From Methanobrevibacter sp. V74 (GTDB taxonomy: Archaea > Methanobacteriota > Methanobacteria > Methanobacteriales > Methanobacteriaceae): a DNA stretch of 64,000 nucleotides. Within the stretch, counting starts at the first letter, position 1. Each line of letters begins with the position of its first letter. Location of the stretch: the NCBI RefSeq assembly GCF_963082495.1, contig NZ_CAUJAN010000002.1:124001-188000 (forward strand). The letters are read 5' to 3'. Below, in pieces: positions 8,828 to 17,828 of this stretch. Position numbers and translations under genes: made by a program. The notes under the pieces were generated by a model that was not told the DNA's origin, searched no databases, and was given only the letters and a program-made list of their open reading frames with translations.

Positions 8828-10024
8828 TTATTTATTCATTAAAATCTCTCTTAAAGTATCTATATCCGCATCAACTTGTGTAGGTTGAGTGCATGCTTCA
8901 ATAGCAGTGTTAGGATCTTTAAGTAAGTGTCCAGTAACCACACAAGTGATTGTTTCACCTTTATCAACTACACCTTCATCAACAAGTTTTTTAAGACCTG
9001 CAATAGATGCTGCTGAAGCTGGTTCAACACCAATACCCTCAGTTCTTGCAAGTAATCTTTGTGCATCAAGGATCTCCCCATCAGTTACTGTTTCAGAATA
9101 TCCGTTTGAATCATAAATAGCATTCAAAGCTTTAATATCACTAACTGGTGCTCCAATACGAATGGCGGTTGCAATAGTTTCCGGATTTTCCACCGGCACA
9201 ACACATTTATCTCCTTTTTTAAATGCATTTGTAACAGGGCATGCTCCTTCCGCTTGAATACCGGTCATCATTGGCAAGTCTTTAATAAATCCAGCATCAT
9301 GAAATTCCTTAACCCCTTTCCAGATAGCTGAAATATTTCCCGCATTACCTACTGGCAAAATAATTCTATCAGGAGCTTTCCAACCCAAATCGCGGACAAT
9401 TTCATATCCTATTGTTTTTTGTCCTTCTAATCTGTATGGATTTATTGAATTTAATAGGTAAAGATGTTTTTCCAATGCAAGAGCTGTCATGGCTTCAAGT
9501 GCTTCGTCAAAGTTTCCATTGATTGACATGACCTCAGCACCATGGAACATCGCTTGTGCTAATTTCCCAAGTGCAACTTTTCCAGAAGGTAAAAATACAA
9601 TGCAGCGTAAACCTGCACGAGCGGCATAAGCTGAAAGTGATGCTGAAGTGTTACCGGTTGAAGCACAACCTACAGTACTTACTCCAAGTTCCATTGCTTT
9701 TGTCATGCCCACAGTCATTCCCCTGTCTTTAAAACTTCCTGTTGGATTGGATCCTTCCACTTTAACATACAAGTTTACTCCAAGTTCTTCACCTAACTTA
9801 TCACATTTACAAAATGGAGTTCCTCCCTCATCAAGTGAAACAATTTTTGATTCATCAACAGGAATGCACTCTTTAAATTTCCACAAATTATCTTTTCTAC
9901 CGTCAAAAGTGTCTTTTGAAACATTGATTTCATTAACGAGTTCGAGTACAGATCCACACTTTTCACAAGTGTAGATTACTTCATCATCGCCATATTCTTC
10001 TCCACATGAAACACATCTTATCAT
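8828..10024 (-). CDS. thrC: threonine synthase
   Basis: PLP enzyme that converts O-phosphohomoserine to threonine. The 398 residues begin with a zinc ribbon (C4, C7, C20, C23) found in archaeal threonine synthases. The PLP-binding lysine lies in NPTGSFKDRGM (K99). The glycine-rich phosphate-binding loop VGNAGN is near 226. This is the class related to the bacterial short threonine synthase rather than the yeast type. It stands 40 bp before the SpoIIM-like gene's stop, possibly transcribed with the genes upstream. Confidence 0.93.
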   Translation of the reverse strand: MIRCVSCGEEYGDDEVIYTCEKCGSVLELVNEINVSKDTFDGRKDNLWKFKECIPVDESKIVSLDEGGTPFCKCDKLGEELGVNLYVKVEGSNPTGSFKDRGMTVGMTKAMELGVSTVGCASTGNTSASLSAYAARAGLRCIVFLPSGKVALGKLAQAMFHGAEVMSINGNFDEALEAMTALALEKHLYLLNSINPYRLEGQKTIGYEIVRDLGWKAPDRIILPVGNAGNISAIWKGVKEFHDAGFIKDLPMMTGIQAEGACPVTNAFKKGDKCVVPVENPETIATAIRIGAPVSDIKALNAIYDSNGYSETVTDGEILDAQRLLARTEGIGVEPASAASIAGLKKLVDEGVVDKGETITCVVTGHLLKDPNTAIEACTQPTQVDADIDTLREILMNK

Positions 10025-10064
10025 AAAATCACATGTATATTTTTGAATTATCCCTATATAAAAT

Positions 10065-10682
10065 TTAACTTAAAATTGAAAGTAAATAATCTGCAATAGG
10101 TATTGTTAAGTAAGCTTCAACAAATCCTGCAACTGCCATTAAAATGGAAGCAACCATTAATAGTATTATAGCCTGTTCTAATTTAATAGAGCTTTCATTG
10201 AATGATATGGCTAACTTATCTTTAACAGAGTTATTTTCTTGAATCGATAATGTTTTTAAAAACTTGAATAAGAAATTAAATGCAACAAAACCTGATGCGC
10301 AAGCTATGACAATTGAAGAAAGCTCAAAAATTCCATGAGGAATTAAATAAAGTAGCGATTTAACTAAATTGCCATAATCCGCTACAAAATATCCTACAAA
10401 AAGCCCATTAAAAGCTAGAATTATAGCTGAAAAACATAAAATGAATCCTGTTAGAAACATCAAAAACACGATTCTAATGTTATTTAAAAAAATGCTATTG
10501 AATGTTACTTTAATAGTGCCATTGCTAACTCCTTCTTCCAATTGCTCAACAACAGGACTTAAATAGCCATGCAAATAAGGTTCTAAAAAATAACCCAATA
10601 CTAAAGAAGCAAAAAGAATAACTGTTGCCACTATAATGGCTAATCTATTTTCGCTGAAAGCTAATTTAATTTGTTCTATCAT
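10065..10682 (-). CDS. SpoIIM/DUF95-like integral membrane protein
   Basis: A 205-residue hydrophobic protein with about five membrane segments (first at about 13-33; others near 70-95, 98-125, 125-150 and 170-200). The pattern, including a loop with LIPHGIFELSS, is that of the stage II sporulation protein M family. In archaea the family has no sporulation role and its function is unknown. The gene overlaps the trpS stop by one base (TAATG), so it is probably coexpressed with trpS. Confidence 0.8.
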   Translation of the reverse strand: MIEQIKLAFSENRLAIIVATVILFASLVLGYFLEPYLHGYLSPVVEQLEEGVSNGTIKVTFNSIFLNNIRIVFLMFLTGFILCFSAIILAFNGLFVGYFVADYGNLVKSLLYLIPHGIFELSSIVIACASGFVAFNFLFKFLKTLSIQENNSVKDKLAISFNESSIKLEQAIILLMVASILMAVAGFVEAYLTIPIADYLLSILS

Positions 10683-11779
10683 TATATCAGTGTTTTAGCA
10701 ATTTCTGCTGCTTCAACTTGTTTTTCGTGTAAATCATCCATGAATTCTTCCATGAACTCTGCAGTTCTCATTTTACATTCCCCACAGCGTAGAGTTCCAT
10801 TTAAACAATCATGTCTGATTTTTTCAAGTTCGCTATCATCTTCAATAAAGTGGTATAACAACATTTCATATATTACGCATTTATCCACTTCCCCGCCTAA
10901 TTCTTCTTGTTCTTTTAAAGTTTCTCTCCCTCCAGTTTTAGCAGACTTAACTTTCTTAATTGCGGATTTTGTATCATCATTTAAATAAATTGCAGTGGAT
11001 GGCTTTGAACTACTCATTTTATCTCCAGTCAAACCTGTTAGGAATCTATGATATGTGGAAGCCGGTGGAATAAATCCTTCACTTTCATGAAGTCTATGGG
11101 CAATGTCCCTTGTTAATCTAATATGAGGGTCTTGATCTATTCCAACAGGAACTACAACCTTTTTCGGACCTCCAAATTCTTCGCTTTGGGGAAGTAAAAT
11201 ATCTGCAACCTGAAATAAAGGTGACTGCAGATGAGCAATATTTGTAGAATGTTCAAATCCGTAAATTGATTTGAGTTGACTGAAATTAGTTTTACTTGAA
11301 GATTTAAATGCTAAATTGTGCAATAAACTATTTTGAGATTGCAAGTAAACATTAACATTGTCCCTTTCAAGGTCTAGGCCTAATGCAATCCAATTTGTTA
11401 AGTATTCCTTCAATGCAATTTCACGGCCTTTTTCAAAGCTCATGTTACGGGCTGCATAAGCTTCAAGGTCCGCTATTGGAAGAGACAACATTGCACCTTG
11501 GGATTGATACCATTTAAGTTGATCCACAACCATTTTATGACCTATATGCATTTGGCCACTTGGCATCATACCTGATACCACTGCAAAATCTTTATTCTGA
11601 TTGATTAACTTAACAATTTCATCAAATTCCCTATGTCCAAAAATTACTCCCCTTTTCATCAATTTTTGAGGGTTTTCGATATCTCCAATAATATCTGAAA
11701 TCTTATCGATACCGAATTTATTAACTAACTTATCATAATCTAGGCTAAATGATGCCCATGGATTAATTAAATCTGCCAT
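10682..11779 (-). CDS. trpS: tryptophanyl-tRNA synthetase
   Basis: Class I synthetase that charges tRNA-Trp. The 365 residues contain the HIGH motif at 78-81 (PSGQMHIGH) and a KMSKS-type motif in GDKMSSSKPS near 250. The arrangement is that of archaeal/eukaryotic TrpRS, without an N-terminal WHEP domain. Its stop overlaps the start of the SpoIIM-like gene by one base. The C-terminal CLNGTLRCGECKMR segment resembles the carboxy-terminal region of archaeal TrpRS and TyrRS. Confidence 0.95.
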   Translation of the reverse strand: MADLINPWASFSLDYDKLVNKFGIDKISDIIGDIENPQKLMKRGVIFGHREFDEIVKLINQNKDFAVVSGMMPSGQMHIGHKMVVDQLKWYQSQGAMLSLPIADLEAYAARNMSFEKGREIALKEYLTNWIALGLDLERDNVNVYLQSQNSLLHNLAFKSSSKTNFSQLKSIYGFEHSTNIAHLQSPLFQVADILLPQSEEFGGPKKVVVPVGIDQDPHIRLTRDIAHRLHESEGFIPPASTYHRFLTGLTGDKMSSSKPSTAIYLNDDTKSAIKKVKSAKTGGRETLKEQEELGGEVDKCVIYEMLLYHFIEDDSELEKIRHDCLNGTLRCGECKMRTAEFMEEFMDDLHEKQVEAAEIAKTLI

Positions 11780-11876
11780 TTCATCACCACTAATAATATC
11801 AAATTAAATTTATGATTAAAATTATTGCAATAAATATAAAAGTATGTTAAAATATAAAGGATTTCTTTAATTAAAC

Positions 11877-12392
11877 TTATGGTCTTGTCCATTCCACATT
11901 ATAGTATGTTATGTCAAAATCCTCATCAACAATAGCCAATAGAAGTTTCTTATTCACCCCATGAGAAACCCTCACATAACTTGCAAAATCAAGTGCATTA
12001 ATATCATAATTTTCAAAAATAATTTTAACCAAATAATCAGAATGCCCCTGACCTGGACCTCCTCCACGATCATATAATCTAAATTCTGAACCATATTTGA
12101 AACCGGTTTTAATAACAAAACCGCGATCTTTTAAATCACGATAAACAACGTATTTGCCATAAAGTTCCTTATGCTTTATTAAATCAATTAAATAACCTAT
12201 GCTGCATAGGCTGCCATCTTCATAAATATTTAATCGACCTTTTTCTTGTAAATAGCAGGCTTCAATTAAAGATAATTGTAAAAACTCAGACTCGATTTTA
12301 CCAAATTTACTTTTTTCATGTAAAGCTATTGGTCTTTTACTTCCAGACTCAATTTTAATTGAAACAATACCATTAGACAAATTTCCACGCAT
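11877..12392 (-). CDS. endA: tRNA-splicing endonuclease
   Basis: Cuts introns out of pre-tRNA and pre-rRNA at bulge-helix-bulge structures. The 171-residue length is that of the homotetrameric (alpha4) type. The catalytic triad is visible as Tyr100 in GFKYGSEFR, His117 in GPGQGHSDYL and Lys148 in GVNKKLLLAI. The N-terminal domain is intact. It lies about 100 bp upstream of trpS and may share its transcript or have a promoter in the intervening AT-rich stretch. Confidence 0.95.
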   Translation of the reverse strand: MRGNLSNGIVSIKIESGSKRPIALHEKSKFGKIESEFLQLSLIEACYLQEKGRLNIYEDGSLCSIGYLIDLIKHKELYGKYVVYRDLKDRGFVIKTGFKYGSEFRLYDRGGGPGQGHSDYLVKIIFENYDINALDFASYVRVSHGVNKKLLLAIVDEDFDITYYNVEWTRP

Positions 12393-12466
12393 TAAAACAC
12401 CGTAAAAAGAAATAAATTATATTTAATGCTTATAAGTTTGAAAGAAATATTATATAAAATTTTTGT

Positions 12467-12496
12467 AAAAAAAAGAGTTGTAAAAAGTTAAACTCT
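12467..12496 (-). terminator. probable terminator of the dtxR-family gene
   Basis: On the minus strand AGAGTT (12491-12496) pairs with AACTCT (12474-12479), followed by a run of T. The gene's stop codon lies inside the loop side of the hairpin. Confidence 0.5.
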
Positions 12497-13201
12497 AATA
12501 AAAATATTATTAGCCATTTCTACAGTAATGTTTAACTCTTCATCATCAATACTGACCAAATAATAGTTACCCATACGATTCTCATTATATTCATATTTAA
12601 GATGTTGACCTATCCTAATACCTTCTGAAGTTATTTTATCTAAAAGTTCATTATTCCCACGAATAAATGAAATAGTACCTTCAGCATTAGCAGTTAATTC
12701 AGAAATAGATAATAAATTGAATTTCCTATTAATAACTTGGTCAAAATCTTTTTGTGAGAAACATTCTTGACAACTACCAAATTCAAAATCACAAGCAGGA
12801 ATAACATTATCATCAGGACATAAATCTGGATGATGTAACATTGTACAAATTGCTCTTTCAGCTTCATCAGATAAAGCATGTTCCATTTGACAAGCTTGAT
12901 CATGGACATTTTCTTCTTTAACTTTTAAGATATCCAATAAGAACTTTTCTAAGATTCTATGTTTTCTTGTAACTTTTTGAGCAATCTTCATTCCTTCAGT
13001 TGTTAAAGTAGCTCCTTTATAGGGAGTATATGAAATATAACCAAGGTCTTCTAATTTTTTAAGCATTTGAGTAACACTTCCAGGTGCAATATTCAAATCT
13101 TTTGATAATTGTGTTGTAGAAACTTGTTCCCCATTATTTCCATTACAATATAAAACTTCCAAGTATTCTTCAATATTTTCGCTTATTTTGCCATCAGCCA
13201 T
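12488..13201 (-). CDS. DtxR/MntR-family metal-dependent transcriptional regulator
   Basis: A 237-residue repressor with an N-terminal winged helix (about 1-65), the helical dimerisation and metal-binding domain with CQMEHALSDE near 100, and a C-terminal FeoA/SH3-like domain (about 160-237). The Cys of CxxEHxxS corresponds to the metal-ligand cysteine of DtxR/IdeR rather than to MntR, hinting at iron. A second group of cysteines (LCPDD, PACDF, SCQEC; about 120-145) is also present. I start at ATG 13201: an upstream in-frame GTG is part of the ribosome-binding site. A DtxR-box-like sequence lies in its promoter. Confidence 0.88.
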   Translation of the reverse strand: MADGKISENIEEYLEVLYCNGNNGEQVSTTQLSKDLNIAPGSVTQMLKKLEDLGYISYTPYKGATLTTEGMKIAQKVTRKHRILEKFLLDILKVKEENVHDQACQMEHALSDEAERAICTMLHHPDLCPDDNVIPACDFEFGSCQECFSQKDFDQVINRKFNLLSISELTANAEGTISFIRGNNELLDKITSEGIRIGQHLKYEYNENRMGNYYLVSIDDEELNITVEMANNIFIRV

Positions 13202-13244
13202 GAAAGTCACCTTAATTAATAACTGATTAAATGTTTATTAGTTA

Positions 13245-13273
13245 CAATATAAAAAAGTTTTGGAAAACCTAAA
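13245..13273 (-). promoter_or_regulatory. dtxR-gene promoter with possible DtxR box
   Basis: A TATA-like TTTTTATATTG on the minus strand (13245-13255) lies about 45-55 bases upstream of the ATG. Directly upstream of it, at the position of the BRE element, is TTTTGGAAAACCTAAA (plus-strand reading, 13258-13273), a degenerate form of the TTTAGG-N4-CCTAAA palindrome found intact at 43033-43048. Binding here would block TFB/TBP, giving autorepression. This is inference. Confidence 0.35.
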
Positions 13274-13352
13274 GGATGATTACAAAATTAAATTTTGTAG
13301 AACACACTAAATAAAAAAAGAAACTGAAAAAATAAAAAAAGGAAAAATCTAA

Positions 13353-16300
13353 TTAGAATGACAAGCTTGAGTAAGTGCCCTTAAGGGTAAATGAACTTGT
13401 TTTCCAATTATATATGTTTCCTAATGAATTTTTTAAACTGGTTGCATCAGCAACCACCCATTTATCCCCAATTAATACCTGAGTCCACACGTGGCCATAA
13501 GTATTTCCACTATTGAATTTACATGTTCCGTGAACATATCTTGCTGCAAGACCTGCAGATCTAAACATCGCCACTAATAAATGGGATTGATCCACACAAT
13601 TCCCTTTTCCACCAGACAAAGTACCATCTGCACCATATTTAGTATTATAATAAAAGCTATACATTATGTGGCATTTTACATAATTAAATATTGCTTCAGC
13701 TTTTTTAAGATCATCAGTTAAACCATTAGTTATTGAAGAAACTTTATTTTTAATTTTATTGGTTATTTGGCAATTTTTAGTAGATTTTAAATAATTACTT
13801 AAATCTGAGAGATAATTTTTCTCATTTAAACCAGTTCCAGTAATTGAAATTGAACCTGAATTAGAGCTAGAGCTTGAACCGCTAGTTGAAATAGTCACAT
13901 ACTTTGGCAATCTAGAACTAATACTATAAAATGATAATATACGTGAGAATGCATCTACAAGTTCATCGTATATAATATTTTTTGAATTGCAATTAGCGAA
14001 ATTCGGAGCTTTTTTATGAGTATTAATATAACTTGCAACATTTTTAGCTAAATCAATAAAACCAGACCGACCTAAATCAATACTTAAACTATCACCAGTT
14101 GGAGAACTAGGAGCAGAAACTCCAGAAATATAAGTAATATCTGAAGTATTTGAATTGCCAATTTGATAAATTGCTCGGCTCATTAAATACATGAATTCTG
14201 CTAAAGTAAATGTAATTCCTCCTGCTGTAACAGTTGATGGAAGAACTTTGTTATTTGTATAATATGTTTTTAAGTTAGAAGCCCCTTTAATAATATTTTT
14301 AATTGATATAGTTTTAGAGGGAGTATCTAATTTTGCATCTGCATTAAACATTACATAGCTAGGCAGTCTTAAGCTAACTTTATAAAATGCTGTAATTCTT
14401 GCAAAAGCATCAATTAAAGACTGGTATTTAATATAACCTAATGAAGAATTGGCATAATTAGGAGCCACACCCTTACTTTCAATAAAGGAACTAACTCTAG
14501 TTGCTAAATCTAAATATTCGGACATGTATAAATTACCGGATTTTACGGTACTGGTTGGATTTGAAGCAACATCCGAGGTTACTGCTAAAATCTCTGAGGA
14601 TTTGCCTGCATTAATATATAAAATAGCTTTAGTCATCAAATATAAAAATTGAGCAGTAGAGTAAGTTACTCCACCAACACGGACAGAAGCCGGAATGGAT
14701 CCGCTAGATTTTATAGAACTATTTAAGTTATATGCTGCAGCAACAATATCTGAAATAGATACTGAACCAGTAATGGACGGAGATCCAGATTGATCAGATA
14801 ATGAGTTGAAATCAACAAAGTTAGTTACGCCCCATCTAAATATAACAGCACCAGACGCAGCACCATCAAGTGCAGCCTGTGTGTCTGCTGCAATTTCCGA
14901 TGGAGATAATTTCACAACATTATCATCAGATTTATAACCTTGTAAACCTGCCCATACTTGAGCACCTTCAGAATTATCTACAAACCATTTTGCAATAGTT
15001 TTAATCCAGGATGAAGTTTTTCCATAATTTCCTTTATAAATCATTGGAATTACAACATCCATATACCTACTAATTACAGAATAATCTTGACCATAATAAT
15101 ATGCATTACTTGTAGTTTCAGGCATTAAAGCACATGAAACAATAATATTTGGGTCAGTATCATGAATTGCTTCAGTGATTTGTTGTGCAAATTCACTAAT
15201 GGCTGCAGTACCGCCTGAAGTCTTATATGCATTTCCAGGATATCTTATGTAATCTAAATGAATACCGGAAATTCCCTTAATAGATGCATATTTTTGTGCT
15301 TCAATGATTTTTTGCTCAAAGTAGTCCGAATTGACATTACCATTAACTACAGGATTTACCCATGAACCATTAGCATAAAATGCCTGCATCCAAATATGAA
15401 CTCTCATTCCTAACTTATTTGCACTAGCAATCCATGATTCAACTTCCCCTTGAGTTTTTATTGTTAATGCATAGAAATTTAAGAATAAGTCAGTGGTTCC
15501 TTTAGAAGCTAAAGTTCCTAAACTGACACTACCCATATCTCCACCGTAAACCCAGTATCCATATCCGGTTGTATTCTTTTTGAGAACTTCGATATTTGTG
15601 GAACTGAAAGATGGGGCATTATCATTATCCCCAATAGCTTCATATTTAAATGAAACTGTGTAATTTCCTGTAGGGACATTCGCATTAAATAATGCATAGC
15701 CGCTTGAAGAAGTAGTGGCAGAATATGTTTTTGAATTTACTGTCAATTTAACTGTCTTGCCAGATAAAACCTTGCCGTTTGAATCTTTTAATAAAACTTT
15801 ATAAGTTTGTACACCTTGATAGTAAGAAGATCCGCTTTTCCAAGTTAAAGAAGTATTTGATCTTTCCTTAACTGTAATGGCTGTGGACATTGTTTTTGAG
15901 TTAACTTTAGATTCGCCGTTATATGTGTATGAAATTGTATAATTGCCAACATCCAGACCAATAGGAAGGGATACAACACCATTACCATCAGTAGTTTTGG
16001 TATAGTTCTTACCATCCACCTTAAGAGTAACAGTTCTTTGTGCCAAAGGAACATTACCTGAGGTTAAAGCAACTTGGAATTTAGTATTTGCACCATGACC
16101 AAAGGTTTTTGTACTTTTAACCGTGAAAGTTGGATTTTTACTAGCCAGTATCTCAACCTTACTGCCTGCACTGCATTTCTTATAAAAACTGTTACCTGCA
16201 AATGAATAGGTTATTTTATAAATACCTGCTCCAAGTGAAGGCAATTTAATTTTGGCAACACCATTTGCATTAGTTTTTGCACTGTATTTCTTACCGTTTA

Positions 16301-17312
16301 TTTCAAATTTGATAATTTTACCTTTCCCCGGAGCATAACCAAATTTATTAATTAAGTTTACTTTAACTGTTTTTGAATCGCTTTTAAGGAAAGTGTAGGT
16401 TTTTGTTGATAAAGAAGTGGTTGTAGTCCTTACAACTTTAACCTTGTTTTTAATTTTCAAGCCATCCTGAGTATTATGAGACATTATTTCATAAGTACCT
16501 TTTTTAAGATTAATTAAAGATAAGCTAGCCACTCCCTGACCGTTTGTTTTTACTTTGTATGTTTTTCCATTAATCTTAAACTTGATGTATTTATTGGCTA
16601 GTGCTTTCCCATCACTTTTATAGAATTTTGCTGTGAATTTTTTGCCATCAGTGTAAACTTTGGAAATATCACTTGCTGAAATTGTAGACACTACTTTAAA
16701 AGTTGTAGATAAGCTATAACCAGTTGTTGGATTTAAAGCAACGACTTTATAAGATCCCGGTTTAAGATTTATTGCAAGATAAGCCACTCCATTTGCATTA
16801 GTTTGTTTAGTATATGTTACACCATTTACAGTAATTTTAACATTTGTATTATTTAACACATTACCGTGTGCATCTAAGAATGTTGCAGTATATTGAGCGC
16901 TTCCTTTATAATACTTAGACATATCTTTTGCAGTGATTGTCTTAGATACATCAATTGTTGAAGAAACGTTACTATCACTTTCATTTGATGAAATAACAGC
17001 AACCCCATCATCACTACTTGGAATATTATCATTAGTCGAGTTAGTTGATAAATTATTTGAATCTTCAGATTCTAAAACTTCTTCACTTGATAGAGAAACT
17101 TTAGATGAATCATTATCAACATTTGAATTACTTGATACAGAAATTTCTGATGAACCAGCAGTATTCTCCAACGGGACTGATACATCTGATGTGTCATCTA
17201 CTAAGCTAGTAGCATATGAATCTGTAACATTTACGTCACTTGCAGAAATTGCGCCAACTGTTAGGACAGCAAAAAGCAATGCTAACAAAGTGAGCAATAT
17301 TTGTTTGTTCAA
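13353..17312 (-). CDS. secreted multidomain pseudomurein hydrolase-like protein (Ig repeats, GHL10-like barrel, PMB-like repeats, transglutaminase-like peptidase)
   Basis: A 1319-residue extracytoplasmic protein. In order: signal peptide (1-24); Ser/Asn-rich linker (to about 125); five or six Ig-like repeats of about 90 residues (to about 575); a TIM-barrel region (about 584-860) with GIHLDYIRYPG, resembling the GHL10 glycosyl-hydrolase-like family; four segments resembling pseudomurein-binding repeats (about 870-1160); a low-complexity serine linker; and a transglutaminase-like domain with Cys1239 (GNCVDQSH), His1274 (YGHVWTQ) and Asp1289 (VVADAT). Repeats plus this domain recall the pseudomurein endoisopeptidases PeiW and PeiP. 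It may cut its own wall, as an autolysin or remodelling enzyme. The start is TTG with GGAGGT eight bases upstream. Activity of the barrel is unproven. Confidence 0.85.
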   Translation of the reverse strand: MNKQILLTLLALLFAVLTVGAISASDVNVTDSYATSLVDDTSDVSVPLENTAGSSEISVSSNSNVDNDSSKVSLSSEEVLESEDSNNLSTNSTNDNIPSSDDGVAVISSNESDSNVSSTIDVSKTITAKDMSKYYKGSAQYTATFLDAHGNVLNNTNVKITVNGVTYTKQTNANGVAYLAINLKPGSYKVVALNPTTGYSLSTTFKVVSTISASDISKVYTDGKKFTAKFYKSDGKALANKYIKFKINGKTYKVKTNGQGVASLSLINLKKGTYEIMSHNTQDGLKIKNKVKVVRTTTTSLSTKTYTFLKSDSKTVKVNLINKFGYAPGKGKIIKFEINGKKYSAKTNANGVAKIKLPSLGAGIYKITYSFAGNSFYKKCSAGSKVEILASKNPTFTVKSTKTFGHGANTKFQVALTSGNVPLAQRTVTLKVDGKNYTKTTDGNGVVSLPIGLDVGNYTISYTYNGESKVNSKTMSTAITVKERSNTSLTWKSGSSYYQGVQTYKVLLKDSNGKVLSGKTVKLTVNSKTYSATTSSSGYALFNANVPTGNYTVSFKYEAIGDNDNAPSFSSTNIEVLKKNTTGYGYWVYGGDMGSVSLGTLASKGTTDLFLNFYALTIKTQGEVESWIASANKLGMRVHIWMQAFYANGSWVNPVVNGNVNSDYFEQKIIEAQKYASIKGISGIHLDYIRYPGNAYKTSGGTAAISEFAQQITEAIHDTDPNIIVSCALMPETTSNAYYYGQDYSVISRYMDVVIPMIYKGNYGKTSSWIKTIAKWFVDNSEGAQVWAGLQGYKSDDNVVKLSPSEIAADTQAALDGAASGAVIFRWGVTNFVDFNSLSDQSGSPSITGSVSISDIVAAAYNLNSSIKSSGSIPASVRVGGVTYSTAQFLYLMTKAILYINAGKSSEILAVTSDVASNPTSTVKSGNLYMSEYLDLATRVSSFIESKGVAPNYANSSLGYIKYQSLIDAFARITAFYKVSLRLPSYVMFNADAKLDTPSKTISIKNIIKGASNLKTYYTNNKVLPSTVTAGGITFTLAEFMYLMSRAIYQIGNSNTSDITYISGVSAPSSPTGDSLSIDLGRSGFIDLAKNVASYINTHKKAPNFANCNSKNIIYDELVDAFSRILSFYSISSRLPKYVTISTSGSSSSSNSGSISITGTGLNEKNYLSDLSNYLKSTKNCQITNKIKNKVSSITNGLTDDLKKAEAIFNYVKCHIMYSFYYNTKYGADGTLSGGKGNCVDQSHLLVAMFRSAGLAARYVHGTCKFNSGNTYGHVWTQVLIGDKWVVADATSLKNSLGNIYNWKTSSFTLKGTYSSLSF

Positions 17313-17388
17313 AATATTTTACCTCCATAACAATTTTTTTAAACAACCGTGAGAATAATCTCACTTAACCATTATGTATTAAAAATAT

Positions 17389-17398
17389 CTTATATAAA
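17389..17398 (-). promoter_or_regulatory. TATA box of the wall-hydrolase gene
   Basis: TTTATATAAG on the minus strand, a near-consensus archaeal TATA box, lies 77-86 bases upstream of the TTG start at 17312 and implies a leader of about 50 bases. Confidence 0.55.
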
Positions 17399-17795
17399 CC
17401 TTTTTATTTACCGAATAAGTTGAAATAAGTTTAATTTCTAAAAATAAGACTGAAAATTTATGAAAAATGAATATTAATCGCAATTATTGGTAAATTATGC
17501 TATAAAACGATTAAACAATATGAAATTATTTTTAAACTAACTTCAATATATAGATATTAGAACAATAATGTTAATGCTTATTAGACAAAATAACCTATAA
17601 TTTAAAGGGACAATATTAAAAAACATGAAAATGGATTAAGTTAAATAAAAAAACGATGCAAGTAATGGAATAAATGATAAAATAAGCAAGTATAAACAAA
17701 ATGATTGGAAAAATTATCTTTCCTTAAAGACATGATGAAAATTGATGTATTTTGGAAAATAATGATGTATACAACTTATTAAAAAATTATATAAA
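17399..17795. other. gene-free spacer
   Basis: AT-rich sequence between the hydrolase promoter and the thermosome terminator. I see no coding frame, repeat or RNA gene in it. Confidence 0.4.
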
Positions 17796-17828
17796 AAAGA
17801 AAAAAATGTAAAATTGAAAATTTTACAT
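17796..17828 (-). terminator. thermosome gene terminator
   Basis: On the minus strand ATGTAAAAT (17820-17828) and ATTTTACAT (17806-17814) form a 9-bp stem with a 5-base loop, followed by TTTTTTCTTTTTT. The stop codon of the thermosome gene lies within the stem. Confidence 0.65.

Noticed and set aside
10671-10988. Plus-strand frame opposite trpS
   Set aside because: Antisense shadow without ribosome-binding site or plausible composition.
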